A stretch of DNA of 64,000 nucleotides from SCGC-AAA076-P13 sp964276235. Its GTDB lineage: Bacteria > Pseudomonadota > Gammaproteobacteria > Magnimaribacterales > D2472. Position numbers and translations under genes: made by a program. How positions within the stretch are numbered: the stretch's first letter is position 1; each line of letters opens with the position of its first letter. The notes under the pieces were generated by a model. It made no database searches, was not told the origin of the DNA, and was given only the letters and a program-made list of their open reading frames with translations. Below are positions 18,169 to 27,557 of this stretch, one piece after another. Where the stretch lies: assembly GCA_964276235.1 (NCBI GenBank), contig CAXYEK010000001.1:848064-912063 (forward strand). Reading direction: 5' to 3'.

Positions 18169-19651
18169 TTAATTATTTAGCTCTTCCTCTAGTGAATTAT
18201 AGAACTCTCTGCAAGCAAAAGCCGTAATAATAGAAAAAGGCACTCCAAATATTACAACAGCAGTTTGAAGCGCACCAAGACCACCGGCCTTTAAAAGAAC
18301 TGCAGCAACTACACCAAGCAAAATAGCCCATGTAATTCTTGATAACAGAGGGGAATCACTTGTTATATCAACATGCTTTTTTGAAGAGAGCATTGAAGCT
18401 ACTAACGCACCAGAATCAGAAGAAGTAACAAAAAAAGTTACAATTAATATTAATGAAATAGTTGAAAGAGCTTTAGTAAATAAAAGATTATCAAATAATA
18501 CAAACAAGGCCGTACTAGCATTATTACTAACAGCACCACTTATATCACCAACATTGTTTAGAACTTGATAGATTGCAGCATTACCAAAAACACCCATCCA
18601 AATAAATACTATCAATGATGGAACCAGAAGAACTCCTATTATAAATTCTTTAATAGTTCTTCCATAAGATATTCTTGCTATGAATAAAGATACAAAGGGT
18701 GCCCAAGCAAACCACCATGTAAAATAAAATAAGGTATATCCATTTTGATAAGTTGAGTCGTTGTAGGCTTCTGTCCATGTAGATAGCTGAATAATTTGAT
18801 TTATATAAAGACCTGCATTTTGAACCATTGCATTTAATATAAATATTGTAGGACCTAAAATTAATACAAGTAACACTAGCACTATGGCTATGACCATATT
18901 TAATTGAGACAAGCCTCTTGATTCCAACATCAAGACCTAGACAAACACTTATTAAGCCAATAATTGTTATTACTACAATAATTGCAAACTCATTTATCTG
19001 AATATTATAGACATAATCTAATCCACCATTAATTTGAGAAGCACCCAAACCCAAGGATGTAGCTATACCTATAATTGTTGTTAATATTGCAATCACATCA
19101 ATAGCGGCAGCCAATAAAGCATTATTTTCAACCTTTGTTCCTAATAAAGAGCTTACTCTAAAAGCTTTCTTTTTATTGTAGGATGCAAATGCAAAACAGA
19201 GTCCTAAAGCAGAATAAATTGCCCATCCATGAAGTCCCCAATGTAAATTAGTTAAGCTAAGGGCCTTACCTGCGTTATAAGAAAGATCTCCCGCTATCAT
19301 TTCTGGATAATCATTCAAATTTCCAATTGGTTCTGCAACCCCATAAAATAAAAGACCAATTCCTAACCCAGCACTAAATAACATTGCTATCCAATTAGAG
19401 TAACTATATTTAGGTTTAGCATCATTACCGCCAAGCCTTATATTTTTATATTTTGTAAATATTAAATATATTGAAAAAACTAAAAAGCCATTTGCAATCA
19501 AAATAATAAACCATCCCAAATATTCAGATAAAAGACGCAACATTGTTTGAAATAGTGCAGCTGAAGCATCCAAGTTTGTATAAACGATGCTAGTTATTAA
19601 AGTTAACAAAAAGACAGAAGTTAGAAATCTCGCTTTATTTATGTTTTCCAT
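18169..19651 (-). pseudogene. BCCT-family transporter (BetP-like subgroup) with one frameshift
   Basis: Inner-membrane betaine/choline/carnitine carrier split into two frames. The N-terminal part holds LFYGVAEPIGNLNDY and HWGLHGWAIY; the C-terminal part holds FTWWFAWAPFVSLFIARIS. These read like the BetP/OpuD subgroup. The frame breaks at about 18910, just after GLDVGIKRL; one extra base explains it, because the total length is 494 codons plus one base, against 494 residues for the neighbour at 12208. Whether this is a true pseudogene or a sequence error cannot be decided here; other single-base breaks in the window favour error. It is divergent from the receptor at 19867. Confidence 0.85.
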
Positions 19652-19854
19652 TATTTAAATGTGATGATTTTAATGATATTTAGTGAAACATAATTATTTT
19701 CAATTATCTAGGTATATATAAATATTGAATGATATTTATTGCACAACCAAATTTGCATACTTTATTTGAATCTACTACACTCTAAGAAGTAGTTATTTCT
19801 ATATGTACATATCTTATATTTATATATAGAAGTTATTTTAATATATATATTTAT

Positions 19855-19860
19855 AGGGGA
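19855..19860 (+). promoter_or_regulatory. Ribosome-binding site of the receptor at 19867
   Basis: AGGGGA lies six bases before the ATG and settles that start. The 200-base gap upstream, between the divergent BCCT gene and this receptor, is extremely A+T rich with TATATAT runs and must hold both promoters; I could not single out convincing -35 and -10 boxes. Confidence 0.6.
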
Positions 19861-19866
19861 TATCAA

Positions 19867-22422
19867 ATGTTAGAACACTTCAAAAAAGTTCAAAACAAAA
19901 TAATACCTTCCTTATCAACCTTTGCACTTATAAATGCATCGGTTTTTACAGGAATCGTAGGAGCACAAAGTCAAGCTACCGTCGAGGAAATCGTCGTTAC
20001 AGCTCGAAAAAGATCTGAAAGTCTACAAGACGTACCTTTATCAGTTTCTGCTATTAAAGAAGAAGATCTTGAAGAAAGAGGAATTAATGTATTTGAAGAT
20101 TATTTATTAGATCTTCCAGGAGTTACTGCCGGTGGATCTGGTCCAGGACAGAGCACGATATACATTAGAGGTCTTGCTTCCACAACACCAAACCTTACAA
20201 CTGCTGGTGTTGCAGGTTTAGCACCTAACGTATCTTTTTACCTTGATGAACAACCCTTGGCTCAACCTGGTAGGAATTTAGATGTATACGCAGCAGATAT
20301 TGCTCGTATTGAGGTTCTATCTGGACCACAAGGAACTCTTTTTGGTTCTAGTTCTCAATCTGGTGTTGTGAGAATGATTACAAATAAACCACAAATTGGT
20401 GAATCTGCAAGTAACTTTGAAGTTGAATCAAGATTTATGCCTGATGGATCTCAAGGTTCTAAATTTGAAGCTGTTACCAATATCCCATTAGGAGATAGTA
20501 CTGCTCTCAGATTTGTTGCTTACAGAGATGAAAGAGGCGGATATATCGATCAAGTTGCAGGTACTGTAAATACTTCACAATCAGCTCGTTGGAGACCTGG
20601 TGGAACTATGAGAGATAACGGAGTGCCTGTTGGTTCTAGCAGAGCTGGCTTCAGAGTTGGTGCTGATCTTTCTGCGGTAAATTTTGTTAACGCTAATGCA
20701 ATAGAAAAAGAAAACGTTAATTCATCAGAGTATGTTGGTTACAGATCAAGTCTAATGCATGAAATTAATGATAACTGGAGTGCTTTAGTTTCTTACTCTA
20801 GTCAAACTATTGATTCAGATGGAGTTTTCTATGCAGATCCAACTTTAGGTGACCTAGAGATTCAAACATATACTGACAACAGTATCAGTGATGAATATGA
20901 CAACATGAGTATTACTCTAGAGGGAACTATAGGTGATCTAGAAGTTATTTATGCAGGTGCATACACTGATAGAGATACACAACAAGATGTGGATTACACT
21001 GATTACTTATTTGTTGGTCAATATCTTCCATACTATGTTTGTGACTACACTGTCTATCAAGCTTCAAGCTCAACAGCAGCTGGTGCAGGTAGCACATGTT
21101 ACGCTCCAAACTTATTAGTTCGTTCAAGTACTAAAACTGAAGTAGAAACTCATGAGTTCAGAGTAAATACTGCTATTAATGATACAACTTCAGCTACATT
21201 TGGTGTATTCACTGGAAGTACAGAACTACAGGAACTAAATTTATTTACTTATCCTGGTTCATTAAATATTGCTGCATACAACTGGGCGGATAACTATCCA
21301 TTAACCGATGTTTCTGTTTCAGGTAATCTTCGTAATGCAGGAGCCGGTTGGTTCTCAGGAGGAGGTCCATACACAGCTCCAGTAATATTCTTTAATGATA
21401 TTTTAAGAACTGATGAGCAGTTTGGAGTCTTTGGTGAAGTTACCTTTGAAATGTCAGATACGATGGATATTACTTTAGGTGCACGATATTACGAAAGTGA
21501 AGTTGACTTTGAGGGAAGTGCCAACTCATCATTCTTTAATTCTGGTGGTACTGACGGTCAGGCTTATGGTGCTAATTTATCTACACAGTTTGCCCCTGGT
21601 AATCCAGCTGGCAACCCAGATAAAGCAGAAAGTGACGGAACTATTATTAAAGCAACTGCTAAATGGACTCCTGATGAAGATACTATGTACTATGTGACAT
21701 ATTCTGAAGGATTTAGACCTGGGTTACTTAATAGGCCTGTTGGCTCAACTAATTCAGATGGTTCATATACGGTTCCTGCCTCAATTGATTCAGATACAGT
21801 TGATAATTATGAATTTGGTTGGAAAACTGTAAAAATGGACGGAAGATTAAGATTCAACGGAAGTGTCTTCTTTGTTGAAGTTGCTGGTTTACAATCTACA
21901 ATCTTTGACCCATCAATTGTTAACTTATTCTTCTCAGATAACGCTGCTGATGCAGAAATAACTGGTATAGAAGGGGATTTTGAATATTACCCATTAAGAG
22001 ATGGTCTATCTATTCGAGGAGCCTTTTCCTCACTTAATAGTGAAGTTACTGCAAAATTAGTACCTACTAATGATGTAGTTGTTGGACAAGAACTTGCATT
22101 TGCTCCTGGCTTCCAAGCTAATATTAATATTAGACAAGAGTTCCCAATGGATGGCGGAATGATGGGGCATGTTGTAGCTCAAATGAATACGACTGATGAC
22201 AGCTTTGGAGACATCATGCAGATGAATAGAGCTCAAATTGAAGGCTATACTGCCTTTGATATGAGAGCTGGATTCAGCAACGATGAGATGACAGCTGAAA
22301 TGTATATTGAGAATATAACCGATGAGAGAGGGGAAATTAATAACAACTTTGTTTTTGACAGAGAGCGTGTTACTTATATTCGTCCACTAACTATAGGTAT
22401 TCGATATAAGAAATCATTCTAA
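19867..22422 (+). CDS. TonB-dependent receptor
   Basis: Outer-membrane receptor, 851 residues, with a signal peptide near residues 15-35 (cleavage likely after VGAQS), then the TonB box and plug start EEIVVTARKRSESLQDV. The plug includes VLSGPQGTLFGSSSQSG and the barrel ends TIGIRYKKSF. It is a paralogue of the receptor at 9044: both have the ESLQD/ENLQD plug start, the DTMYYVTYSEGFRP / DTMVYGTYSEGFRA segment and a predicted outer loop with a VDYT...CDY...C pattern. A terminator and a TPR-sulfotransferase follow. Confidence 0.92.
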   Translation: MLEHFKKVQNKIIPSLSTFALINASVFTGIVGAQSQATVEEIVVTARKRSESLQDVPLSVSAIKEEDLEERGINVFEDYLLDLPGVTAGGSGPGQSTIYIRGLASTTPNLTTAGVAGLAPNVSFYLDEQPLAQPGRNLDVYAADIARIEVLSGPQGTLFGSSSQSGVVRMITNKPQIGESASNFEVESRFMPDGSQGSKFEAVTNIPLGDSTALRFVAYRDERGGYIDQVAGTVNTSQSARWRPGGTMRDNGVPVGSSRAGFRVGADLSAVNFVNANAIEKENVNSSEYVGYRSSLMHEINDNWSALVSYSSQTIDSDGVFYADPTLGDLEIQTYTDNSISDEYDNMSITLEGTIGDLEVIYAGAYTDRDTQQDVDYTDYLFVGQYLPYYVCDYTVYQASSSTAAGAGSTCYAPNLLVRSSTKTEVETHEFRVNTAINDTTSATFGVFTGSTELQELNLFTYPGSLNIAAYNWADNYPLTDVSVSGNLRNAGAGWFSGGGPYTAPVIFFNDILRTDEQFGVFGEVTFEMSDTMDITLGARYYESEVDFEGSANSSFFNSGGTDGQAYGANLSTQFAPGNPAGNPDKAESDGTIIKATAKWTPDEDTMYYVTYSEGFRPGLLNRPVGSTNSDGSYTVPASIDSDTVDNYEFGWKTVKMDGRLRFNGSVFFVEVAGLQSTIFDPSIVNLFFSDNAADAEITGIEGDFEYYPLRDGLSIRGAFSSLNSEVTAKLVPTNDVVVGQELAFAPGFQANINIRQEFPMDGGMMGHVVAQMNTTDDSFGDIMQMNRAQIEGYTAFDMRAGFSNDEMTAEMYIENITDERGEINNNFVFDRERVTYIRPLTIGIRYKKSF

Positions 22423-22441
22423 ATATTAATATATATAACTT

Positions 22442-22466
22442 AAAGGGAGTTTAGACTCCCTTTTTT
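22442..22466 (+). terminator. Rho-independent terminator after the receptor at 19867
   Basis: A nine-base-pair stem AAAGGGAGT / ACTCCCTTT with a TTAG loop is followed by a T run, about 20 bases after the receptor stop and 46 bases before the next gene. Confidence 0.88.
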
Positions 22467-22511
22467 AATACCTATAAGTTAACATTTATATAACGCCTAT
22501 TTTAAAAACCT

Positions 22512-24515
22512 ATGGATTCAAAACAGCTTGATTTTAACAAAGTAAGTCTTTTACTGAGAGATCATAAATTTGAAGAAGCCTTAAGGTTTATTAAAATAAA
22601 TTTAACTTCTAATCCAAAACATGTAGACAGTTTATATCTTGGAGCAGTATGCACCAGGTATTTAAAACAATTTGGTGAATCAGAAAAATATATCAAACGT
22701 CTGCTTACGTATGCTCCAGACATGGGAAGGGCCTATCAAGAATATGCACATATGCATAGAGATAAAGGCAATCAATCTCAAGCAATTAATTATTACAGAC
22801 AAGCCTGTGAGCTAAATCCAGCGTTAGTGGCATCATGGAAATCTCTTCATACATATTTTATTGAATTAAATGATACTGCAGCCGCAGAATATGCTTTAGA
22901 GCAAATTAATAAATTTGAATCCTTACCAAGTATCTTATTGCATATTAATCAAATCCTTAATGAGGGAAATGTTAAAGATGCTGAAAAAAAATGTCGAGAA
23001 TATCTTAAACTTCATCCTAAGGATACTAATGCAATGGCATTGTTATCAGATATAGCTGCTAAATTAGGCCATTTTGATGATGCAGAATTTTTGTTAAAGA
23101 GTGCAATATCATTTAACCCAGAAAATACTGAGCTAAGGGTTAAGTATCTTTTAATTCTTCGCAAGAGACAAAAGTTTATCCAAACAATGGAACAAGCTGA
23201 GTATTTATGTAAAAAGTATCCAGACAATATTTCATTTAAATCACAGAAAGCTATTGAATTAATGCAATCAGGTAATCACGAGTCAGCAATCACCTTAATG
23301 GATGAAATCTTAAATGTTGCACCAAGAGACACAAATACACTAACCTCAAAAGGACATGCTCTTAAGACATTAGGAAGGACAGATGAGGCCATAAAAATAT
23401 ATCAATCAGCATATAATTCAAAACAAGATCATGGCGAAGCATTTTTCTCTCTTGCTAATTTAAAGACTTATAAATTTGAGGATATTGAATTTGATAGAAT
23501 GAGAGATCAAATTAAAAGAGTTGATTTGCCATTAAAAGAAAAGGCTTATTTTCATTTTGCCTTAGCTCAAGGTTGTGAATCAAAAGGTCAATACGAAGAG
23601 GCTTTTAATAATCTAGAGAACGGAAATAGAATTAAAAGAGAGCAAAGCAAATATACAATCAAAAGAATGAATAAAGAAATTCAAGCTCAAATTGATGTTT
23701 GTGATGATGAATTCTTTAAAAAAATTGGTGATGGAGGATATGAAAATAAAGATCCAATTTTTATCTTAGGATTACCTAGATCTGGTTCCACACTTATTGA
23801 GCAAATAATATCATCACACTCAATGGTAGATGGCACACTAGAGCTCCCAAATATTTTATCAATGGCTCAGAGTCTTAGGGGCGAAGATATTTTTGGTAGT
23901 TTAGGTAATTATCCTCAAACTATGGAATCTCTCACTCTTGAGCAGAGACTTGATATGGGTAAGAAATATGTTGATGAAACAAAAATTCATAGAAAAGATG
24001 CACCAAGATTCACAGATAAAATGCCTAATAATTTTAGGCATATTGCCTTAATACATTTAGTTCTTCCTAATGCAAAAATAATTGATGCTAGAAGATACCC
24101 GCTAGATTGCTGCTTCAGTATGTACAAGCAACTATTTGCACAAGGTCAGGAATTTACATACGGTCTTGCAGAGGCTTCAAATTATTATAATAGCTATATT
24201 AAATTGATGGATCATTGGAACAAGGTTTTACCAAATAAAATATTACAAGTAAATAATGAAGATGTTATTGATAATCTTGAGCATCAAGTAAGACGAATTC
24301 TTGATTTCCTTGATCTGCCTTTTGAGCAGAGTTGTGTTTCTTTCCATGAAACTGAAAGATCGGTAAGAACAGCAAGTTCGGAGCAAGTCAGACAACCAAT
24401 TAATACAAAAGGTATGGGTAGATGGAAGCCTTATGCAACTCAGCTCAAACCTTTTCTTGAAAATATAGACAATAAATTGATAAAGTCTGAAGATATAGCT
24501 TTAATAAATAATTAA
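22512..24515 (+). CDS. TPR-repeat sulfotransferase, paralogue of the one at 13693
   Basis: A 667-residue protein with N-terminal TPR helices (for example AINYYRQACELNPALVASW) and a C-terminal PAPS-dependent sulfotransferase domain. The phosphosulfate loop FILGLPRSGSTLIEQII begins at about residue 418, the same place as in the paralogue, and the region DARRYPLDCCFSMYKQ matches DARRNPMDTCFSCYKQ there. The C-terminal ASSEQVRQPI motif is shared as well. It follows a receptor and terminator, so it probably has its own promoter. The acceptor is unknown. Confidence 0.9.
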   Translation: MDSKQLDFNKVSLLLRDHKFEEALRFIKINLTSNPKHVDSLYLGAVCTRYLKQFGESEKYIKRLLTYAPDMGRAYQEYAHMHRDKGNQSQAINYYRQACELNPALVASWKSLHTYFIELNDTAAAEYALEQINKFESLPSILLHINQILNEGNVKDAEKKCREYLKLHPKDTNAMALLSDIAAKLGHFDDAEFLLKSAISFNPENTELRVKYLLILRKRQKFIQTMEQAEYLCKKYPDNISFKSQKAIELMQSGNHESAITLMDEILNVAPRDTNTLTSKGHALKTLGRTDEAIKIYQSAYNSKQDHGEAFFSLANLKTYKFEDIEFDRMRDQIKRVDLPLKEKAYFHFALAQGCESKGQYEEAFNNLENGNRIKREQSKYTIKRMNKEIQAQIDVCDDEFFKKIGDGGYENKDPIFILGLPRSGSTLIEQIISSHSMVDGTLELPNILSMAQSLRGEDIFGSLGNYPQTMESLTLEQRLDMGKKYVDETKIHRKDAPRFTDKMPNNFRHIALIHLVLPNAKIIDARRYPLDCCFSMYKQLFAQGQEFTYGLAEASNYYNSYIKLMDHWNKVLPNKILQVNNEDVIDNLEHQVRRILDFLDLPFEQSCVSFHETERSVRTASSEQVRQPINTKGMGRWKPYATQLKPFLENIDNKLIKSEDIALINN

Positions 24516-24589
24516 CTTTAACTATCTATATATTGATTTTTTTATAATTTGTAATAGGATTATGAAACAATTCATTAATCGTTTTATAA

Positions 24590-24974
24590 ATGTTAGATCT
24601 AATTTTAATCACTGCTCTTTTCTATTTAATTCAACTCATGACACCAATGCTATTGTCTATTGGCAAAGTACCTGTCATGAACTTCTTGAGTACGAAAGGA
24701 GGGTCCTGTAGACCTTTCAGATGCATCTAAAAGGGCTTTAGTTGCTGTTCATAATTTTAGAGAGTCATTGCCTATATTCCTAGTTTTAGCTGTTCTATCT
24801 ATTCAGCTAGAAGTTGCAAATGAGCAATTAGCTGAATGTTGGTTAATTACAAGACTTATATACCTAGTTCTTGGGATTGCTAACGTATATTCATATCCAT
24901 TTATAAGGACAGGAGTATTTTTTGTATCTATTATGTTTCTTGTTCGTATGGCTCGTAATTTGTTGGTCGCTTAA
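24590..24974 (+). pseudogene. MAPEG-family membrane protein with one frameshift
   Basis: Four-helix protein of the MAPEG family (glutathione-transferase/eicosanoid-type membrane proteins). The first frame gives MLDLILITALFYLIQLMTPM and reads to about 24700; the second gives ASKRALVAVHNFRESLPIFL, the family's RAxxNxxE-type signature, and three more helices. Removing one G from the AAAGGAGGG run near 24698-24703 restores a single 127-residue frame, a normal MAPEG size. Either a recent mutation or a sequence error. No clear ribosome-binding site precedes the ATG. Confidence 0.7.
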
Positions 24975-24983
24975 AAAAGAAAA

Positions 24984-25319
24984 TTAGTTATTAAATTTTC
25001 TTTCGTTTCTTTTACTGCCTCTGTGAACGCAGCTTAGATTTGATGTCTTTTCATTCAACAATGTAATAATTTCGTGATCAAACATACAGTAGGTCTGTAT
25101 TAAATCAGTTATATATACCTTGCTAATAGATTCTTCTAAAAAACTTGTAACTGACAAAATGTCATATTTATTACATTGACTAATTTTATTTAAAGCATCT
25201 TTATAAGCATCTTCACTGGATTGAAGTCTTTTAGTTATTAGTATTGAACATTTCGTATCGAACTCTGCAGATATATTTAATGTTAAAAAAGCGATGATCA
25301 AAAAGGAATATAATTTCAT
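24984..25319 (-). CDS. Secreted small protein, unknown function
   Basis: A 111-residue protein with a clear signal peptide (MKLYSFLIIAFLTLNISA) and a mature part of ~93 residues with four cysteines spread through it, suggesting a periplasmic disulfide-bonded fold. I recognise no domain. It is convergent with the MAPEG gene and divergent from the GcvT-like gene, with about 90 bases of A+T-rich spacer on the latter side. Confidence 0.6.
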   Translation of the reverse strand: MKLYSFLIIAFLTLNISAEFDTKCSILITKRLQSSEDAYKDALNKISQCNKYDILSVTSFLEESISKVYITDLIQTYCMFDHEIITLLNEKTSNLSCVHRGSKRNERKFNN

Positions 25320-25410
25320 TTTATTAATTTAAGTTTTCTAGTGACTATATTAACTTAATCTCTTGATAAAAAGCTCGCATTTCTAATACATAAATTGATA
25401 ATATTACAAA

Positions 25411-26577
25411 ATGCAAAATGACATGAAAACAAATAACGAAAGCTTAAGTAATTTTGGTTTTGGAACTCAAATTCGTAAAAGTCCATTTTTTGATGCAACT
25501 GTTAGATGGGGAGCTCAAGGCTTTTCTGTATATAACCATATGTACATTCCTCGAGATTTTGGAAATCCAGAGCAGAATTTTTGGAACCTAGTTAATGATG
25601 CCATTCTTTGTGATGTCGCAGTAGAGAGACAGGTTATGGTAAAAGGACCAGATGCCTCAAAGTTTGTCCAAATGATGACGCCTAGAGATTTATCGCAAAT
25701 GAAGGTTGGACAATGTAAGTATGTAATTCTAACCAATCAGTATGGCGGCATCTTAAATGATCCGATCTTACTTCGCGTTGAAGAAGATTGTTATTGGTTC
25801 TCATTAGCTGATAGTGACGTTCTCTTTTGGGCACAGGGTCTAAATGCTAAAAATGATTATGATGTCGAAATATCAGAGCCAGATGTCTCTCCTTTGCAGC
25901 TCCAAGGTCCAAAATCTAGAGATATCATGATTAAATTATTTGGAAAAGAAATAGAAGACCTTAAATATTACTGGTTTAAGAATCTTAAATTAGGAAAAAT
26001 CAATCTATTAGTCTCAAGAACAGGCTGGTCAAGTGAATTAGGATACGAAATATTTTTATTAAATACAGATGACGGTGATGAGGTTTATGAAACTATCATG
26101 CAAACTGGAAAGGGCATGGGTCTTTTTCCTGGACATACATCGACTATTAGAAGAATAGAGGGTGGGATGCTCTCATATCAATCTGATATGAATATTGAAA
26201 CGAATCCATTAGAACTTGGCATGGATCGACTAATCGACCTTGATAAAGATTTCAATTTTATTGGAAAAGATGCACTTTTAAGAATTTCAAAAGAAGGCAT
26301 TACAAGAAAACAAGTTGGTTTAATAATAGAAGGGGAGCCAATGGCTGGACCTAATACTCGTTATTGGAATATCTCTTTTAAAGATAAGGTTGTTGGAAAA
26401 GTTACTTCTGCAGTTTATTCACCCCGTTTAAAGCAGAATATTGCCTTAGCTATGGTTCATATAGATTATGCTGACATTGGGAGCCAATTAACAATCAATA
26501 TGGATGGTATCAGTGCTAATGCCACTGTTGTTGAAAAGCCTTTTTACGATCCAAAAAAACAAATCACCAAAGCTTAG
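25411..26577 (+). CDS. GcvT-family methyltransferase, DMSP-demethylase (DmdA)-like
   Basis: Tetrahydrofolate-binding protein of the GcvT fold, 388 residues. Segments such as VYNHMYIPRDF, VAVERQVMVKGPDASKF, LQLQGPKSRD and SRTGWSSELGYEIFLL follow the order seen in DmdA and its relatives, which move a methyl group from dimethylsulfoniopropionate to tetrahydrofolate. GcvT-fold paralogues of other function are common, so the DMSP assignment is likely but unproved. Two BCCT carriers nearby, a family that includes DMSP and betaine transporters, give contextual support. The ATG at 25423 is an alternative start. Confidence 0.7.
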   Translation: MQNDMKTNNESLSNFGFGTQIRKSPFFDATVRWGAQGFSVYNHMYIPRDFGNPEQNFWNLVNDAILCDVAVERQVMVKGPDASKFVQMMTPRDLSQMKVGQCKYVILTNQYGGILNDPILLRVEEDCYWFSLADSDVLFWAQGLNAKNDYDVEISEPDVSPLQLQGPKSRDIMIKLFGKEIEDLKYYWFKNLKLGKINLLVSRTGWSSELGYEIFLLNTDDGDEVYETIMQTGKGMGLFPGHTSTIRRIEGGMLSYQSDMNIETNPLELGMDRLIDLDKDFNFIGKDALLRISKEGITRKQVGLIIEGEPMAGPNTRYWNISFKDKVVGKVTSAVYSPRLKQNIALAMVHIDYADIGSQLTINMDGISANATVVEKPFYDPKKQITKA

Positions 26578-26738
26578 TTAGTTTTATTTCTATTTAAGAA
26601 AATGTCTTCAGGTTCCCATAATTCTATTGAATCACCTTTAGAGTTAGTGTCTTCAGAATAACCTATAAAATAAATTAACCTTCCTTGTCTATCCTTTTTT
26701 GAATCTCCATACAACCAATCCTTTTTTACATCATTCAT
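26574..26738 (-). CDS. Small hypothetical protein (54 aa)
   Basis: A short acidic, hydrophilic frame starting MNDVKKDWLYGDSKKD, with no membrane segment. A TTG at 26780 would add 14 hydrophobic residues, but no ribosome-binding site supports either start well. It overlaps the stop of the GcvT-like gene by four bases in convergent orientation and may be the last gene of the rluE-led leftward run. No family recognised. Confidence 0.4.
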   Translation of the reverse strand: MNDVKKDWLYGDSKKDRQGRLIYFIGYSEDTNSKGDSIELWEPEDIFLNRNKTN

Positions 26739-26830
26739 TTTGAAGTTAAATGTAGGAACCAAACATAAAATAAAAAACAAAAATCATCATAATTAATCTA
26801 TATAAATTATTTCTAGTTCTTATCTTCATA

Positions 26831-27106
26831 TTAATTATTTTTGATTATTACTCTATCACTCTGACAATAAAATAAGGTCCCAGCATCACTTCGTTTTGGA
26901 TATCCAGATTTTGAATCCATCTTTGTAACATAGATCGAACATTCTTCAATATTATCAAATCTCATTACATTAACTTTATGAGAGTCAATTTGAATATTCT
27001 CTGAAGGTTCATAATTTGAAATATAGGTAAATAAGAAAATAGATATTAAAATAATAGTTAGAATTATTATCCATAGTTTTTTTATTTTTTGAGCTATATA
27101 TTTCAT
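26831..27106 (-). CDS. Membrane-anchored small protein, unknown function
   Basis: A 91-residue protein: a basic start (MKYIAQKIKKLW), one long hydrophobic helix (IIILTIILISIFLFTYI) and a periplasmic domain of ~55 residues with two cysteines. No family recognised. It begins four bases after the GFA-family gene, so it is part of the same leftward operon. Confidence 0.6.
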   Translation of the reverse strand: MKYIAQKIKKLWIIILTIILISIFLFTYISNYEPSENIQIDSHKVNVMRFDNIEECSIYVTKMDSKSGYPKRSDAGTLFYCQSDRVIIKNN

Positions 27107-27110
27107 TTTC

Positions 27111-27554
27111 TCAAAATGATTTAAATAAAGTTTTAATATTTGAGGTCAAACTAGGATTACCTTTAAAGCTTTTTATAGACTCATCTGGCTTATTCCAATC
27201 GTATGATGAATCTACAAAAAAATTGGAATCAACATTAACCCAACTAGAATCATCTAAGGTTCCAGCTTTAATATAATTTATATGAGGAATCTCTTTAGAA
27301 TAACTTAATATTCCAGAACCACAATTTTCACAAAAGCCTCTTTTTATATGGGATCCAGAAGATCCTTTAACCTCATAAAATTTAGGAGTACCAATCATAT
27401 CTATGTGCTTCTTTGCAATAAATAAGATAGTTGCCTTACCAGAACCAGTAGACCTTTGACAGTCTTTACAGTGACAATGATGAGCTGATATAACCTTATT
27501 TCTATTAAACGAGTAGGATATTTCACCGCATTGACATTTTCCTGATTCATTCAT
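27111..27554 (-). CDS. GFA/CENP-V family zinc-binding protein
   Basis: Small protein of the glutathione-dependent formaldehyde-activating (GFA) family. Zinc ligands are visible as CQCG near the N-terminus, HCHCKDCQRSTGS at about residues 27-39, and CENCGSG at about 75. At 147 residues it is near the usual size. Although the family is named after one enzyme, most members have no proven activity. It lies three bases after rluE in the same direction. Confidence 0.85.
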   Translation of the reverse strand: MNESGKCQCGEISYSFNRNKVISAHHCHCKDCQRSTGSGKATILFIAKKHIDMIGTPKFYEVKGSSGSHIKRGFCENCGSGILSYSKEIPHINYIKAGTLDDSSWVNVDSNFFVDSSYDWNKPDESIKSFKGNPSLTSNIKTLFKSF

Positions 27555-27557
27555 GGG

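Noticed and set aside
19652..19866. A possible small RNA or riboswitch before the receptor at 19867
   Set aside because: The stretch is very A+T rich with TA runs but shows no stable G+C-containing stem or terminator; most likely just divergent promoters.
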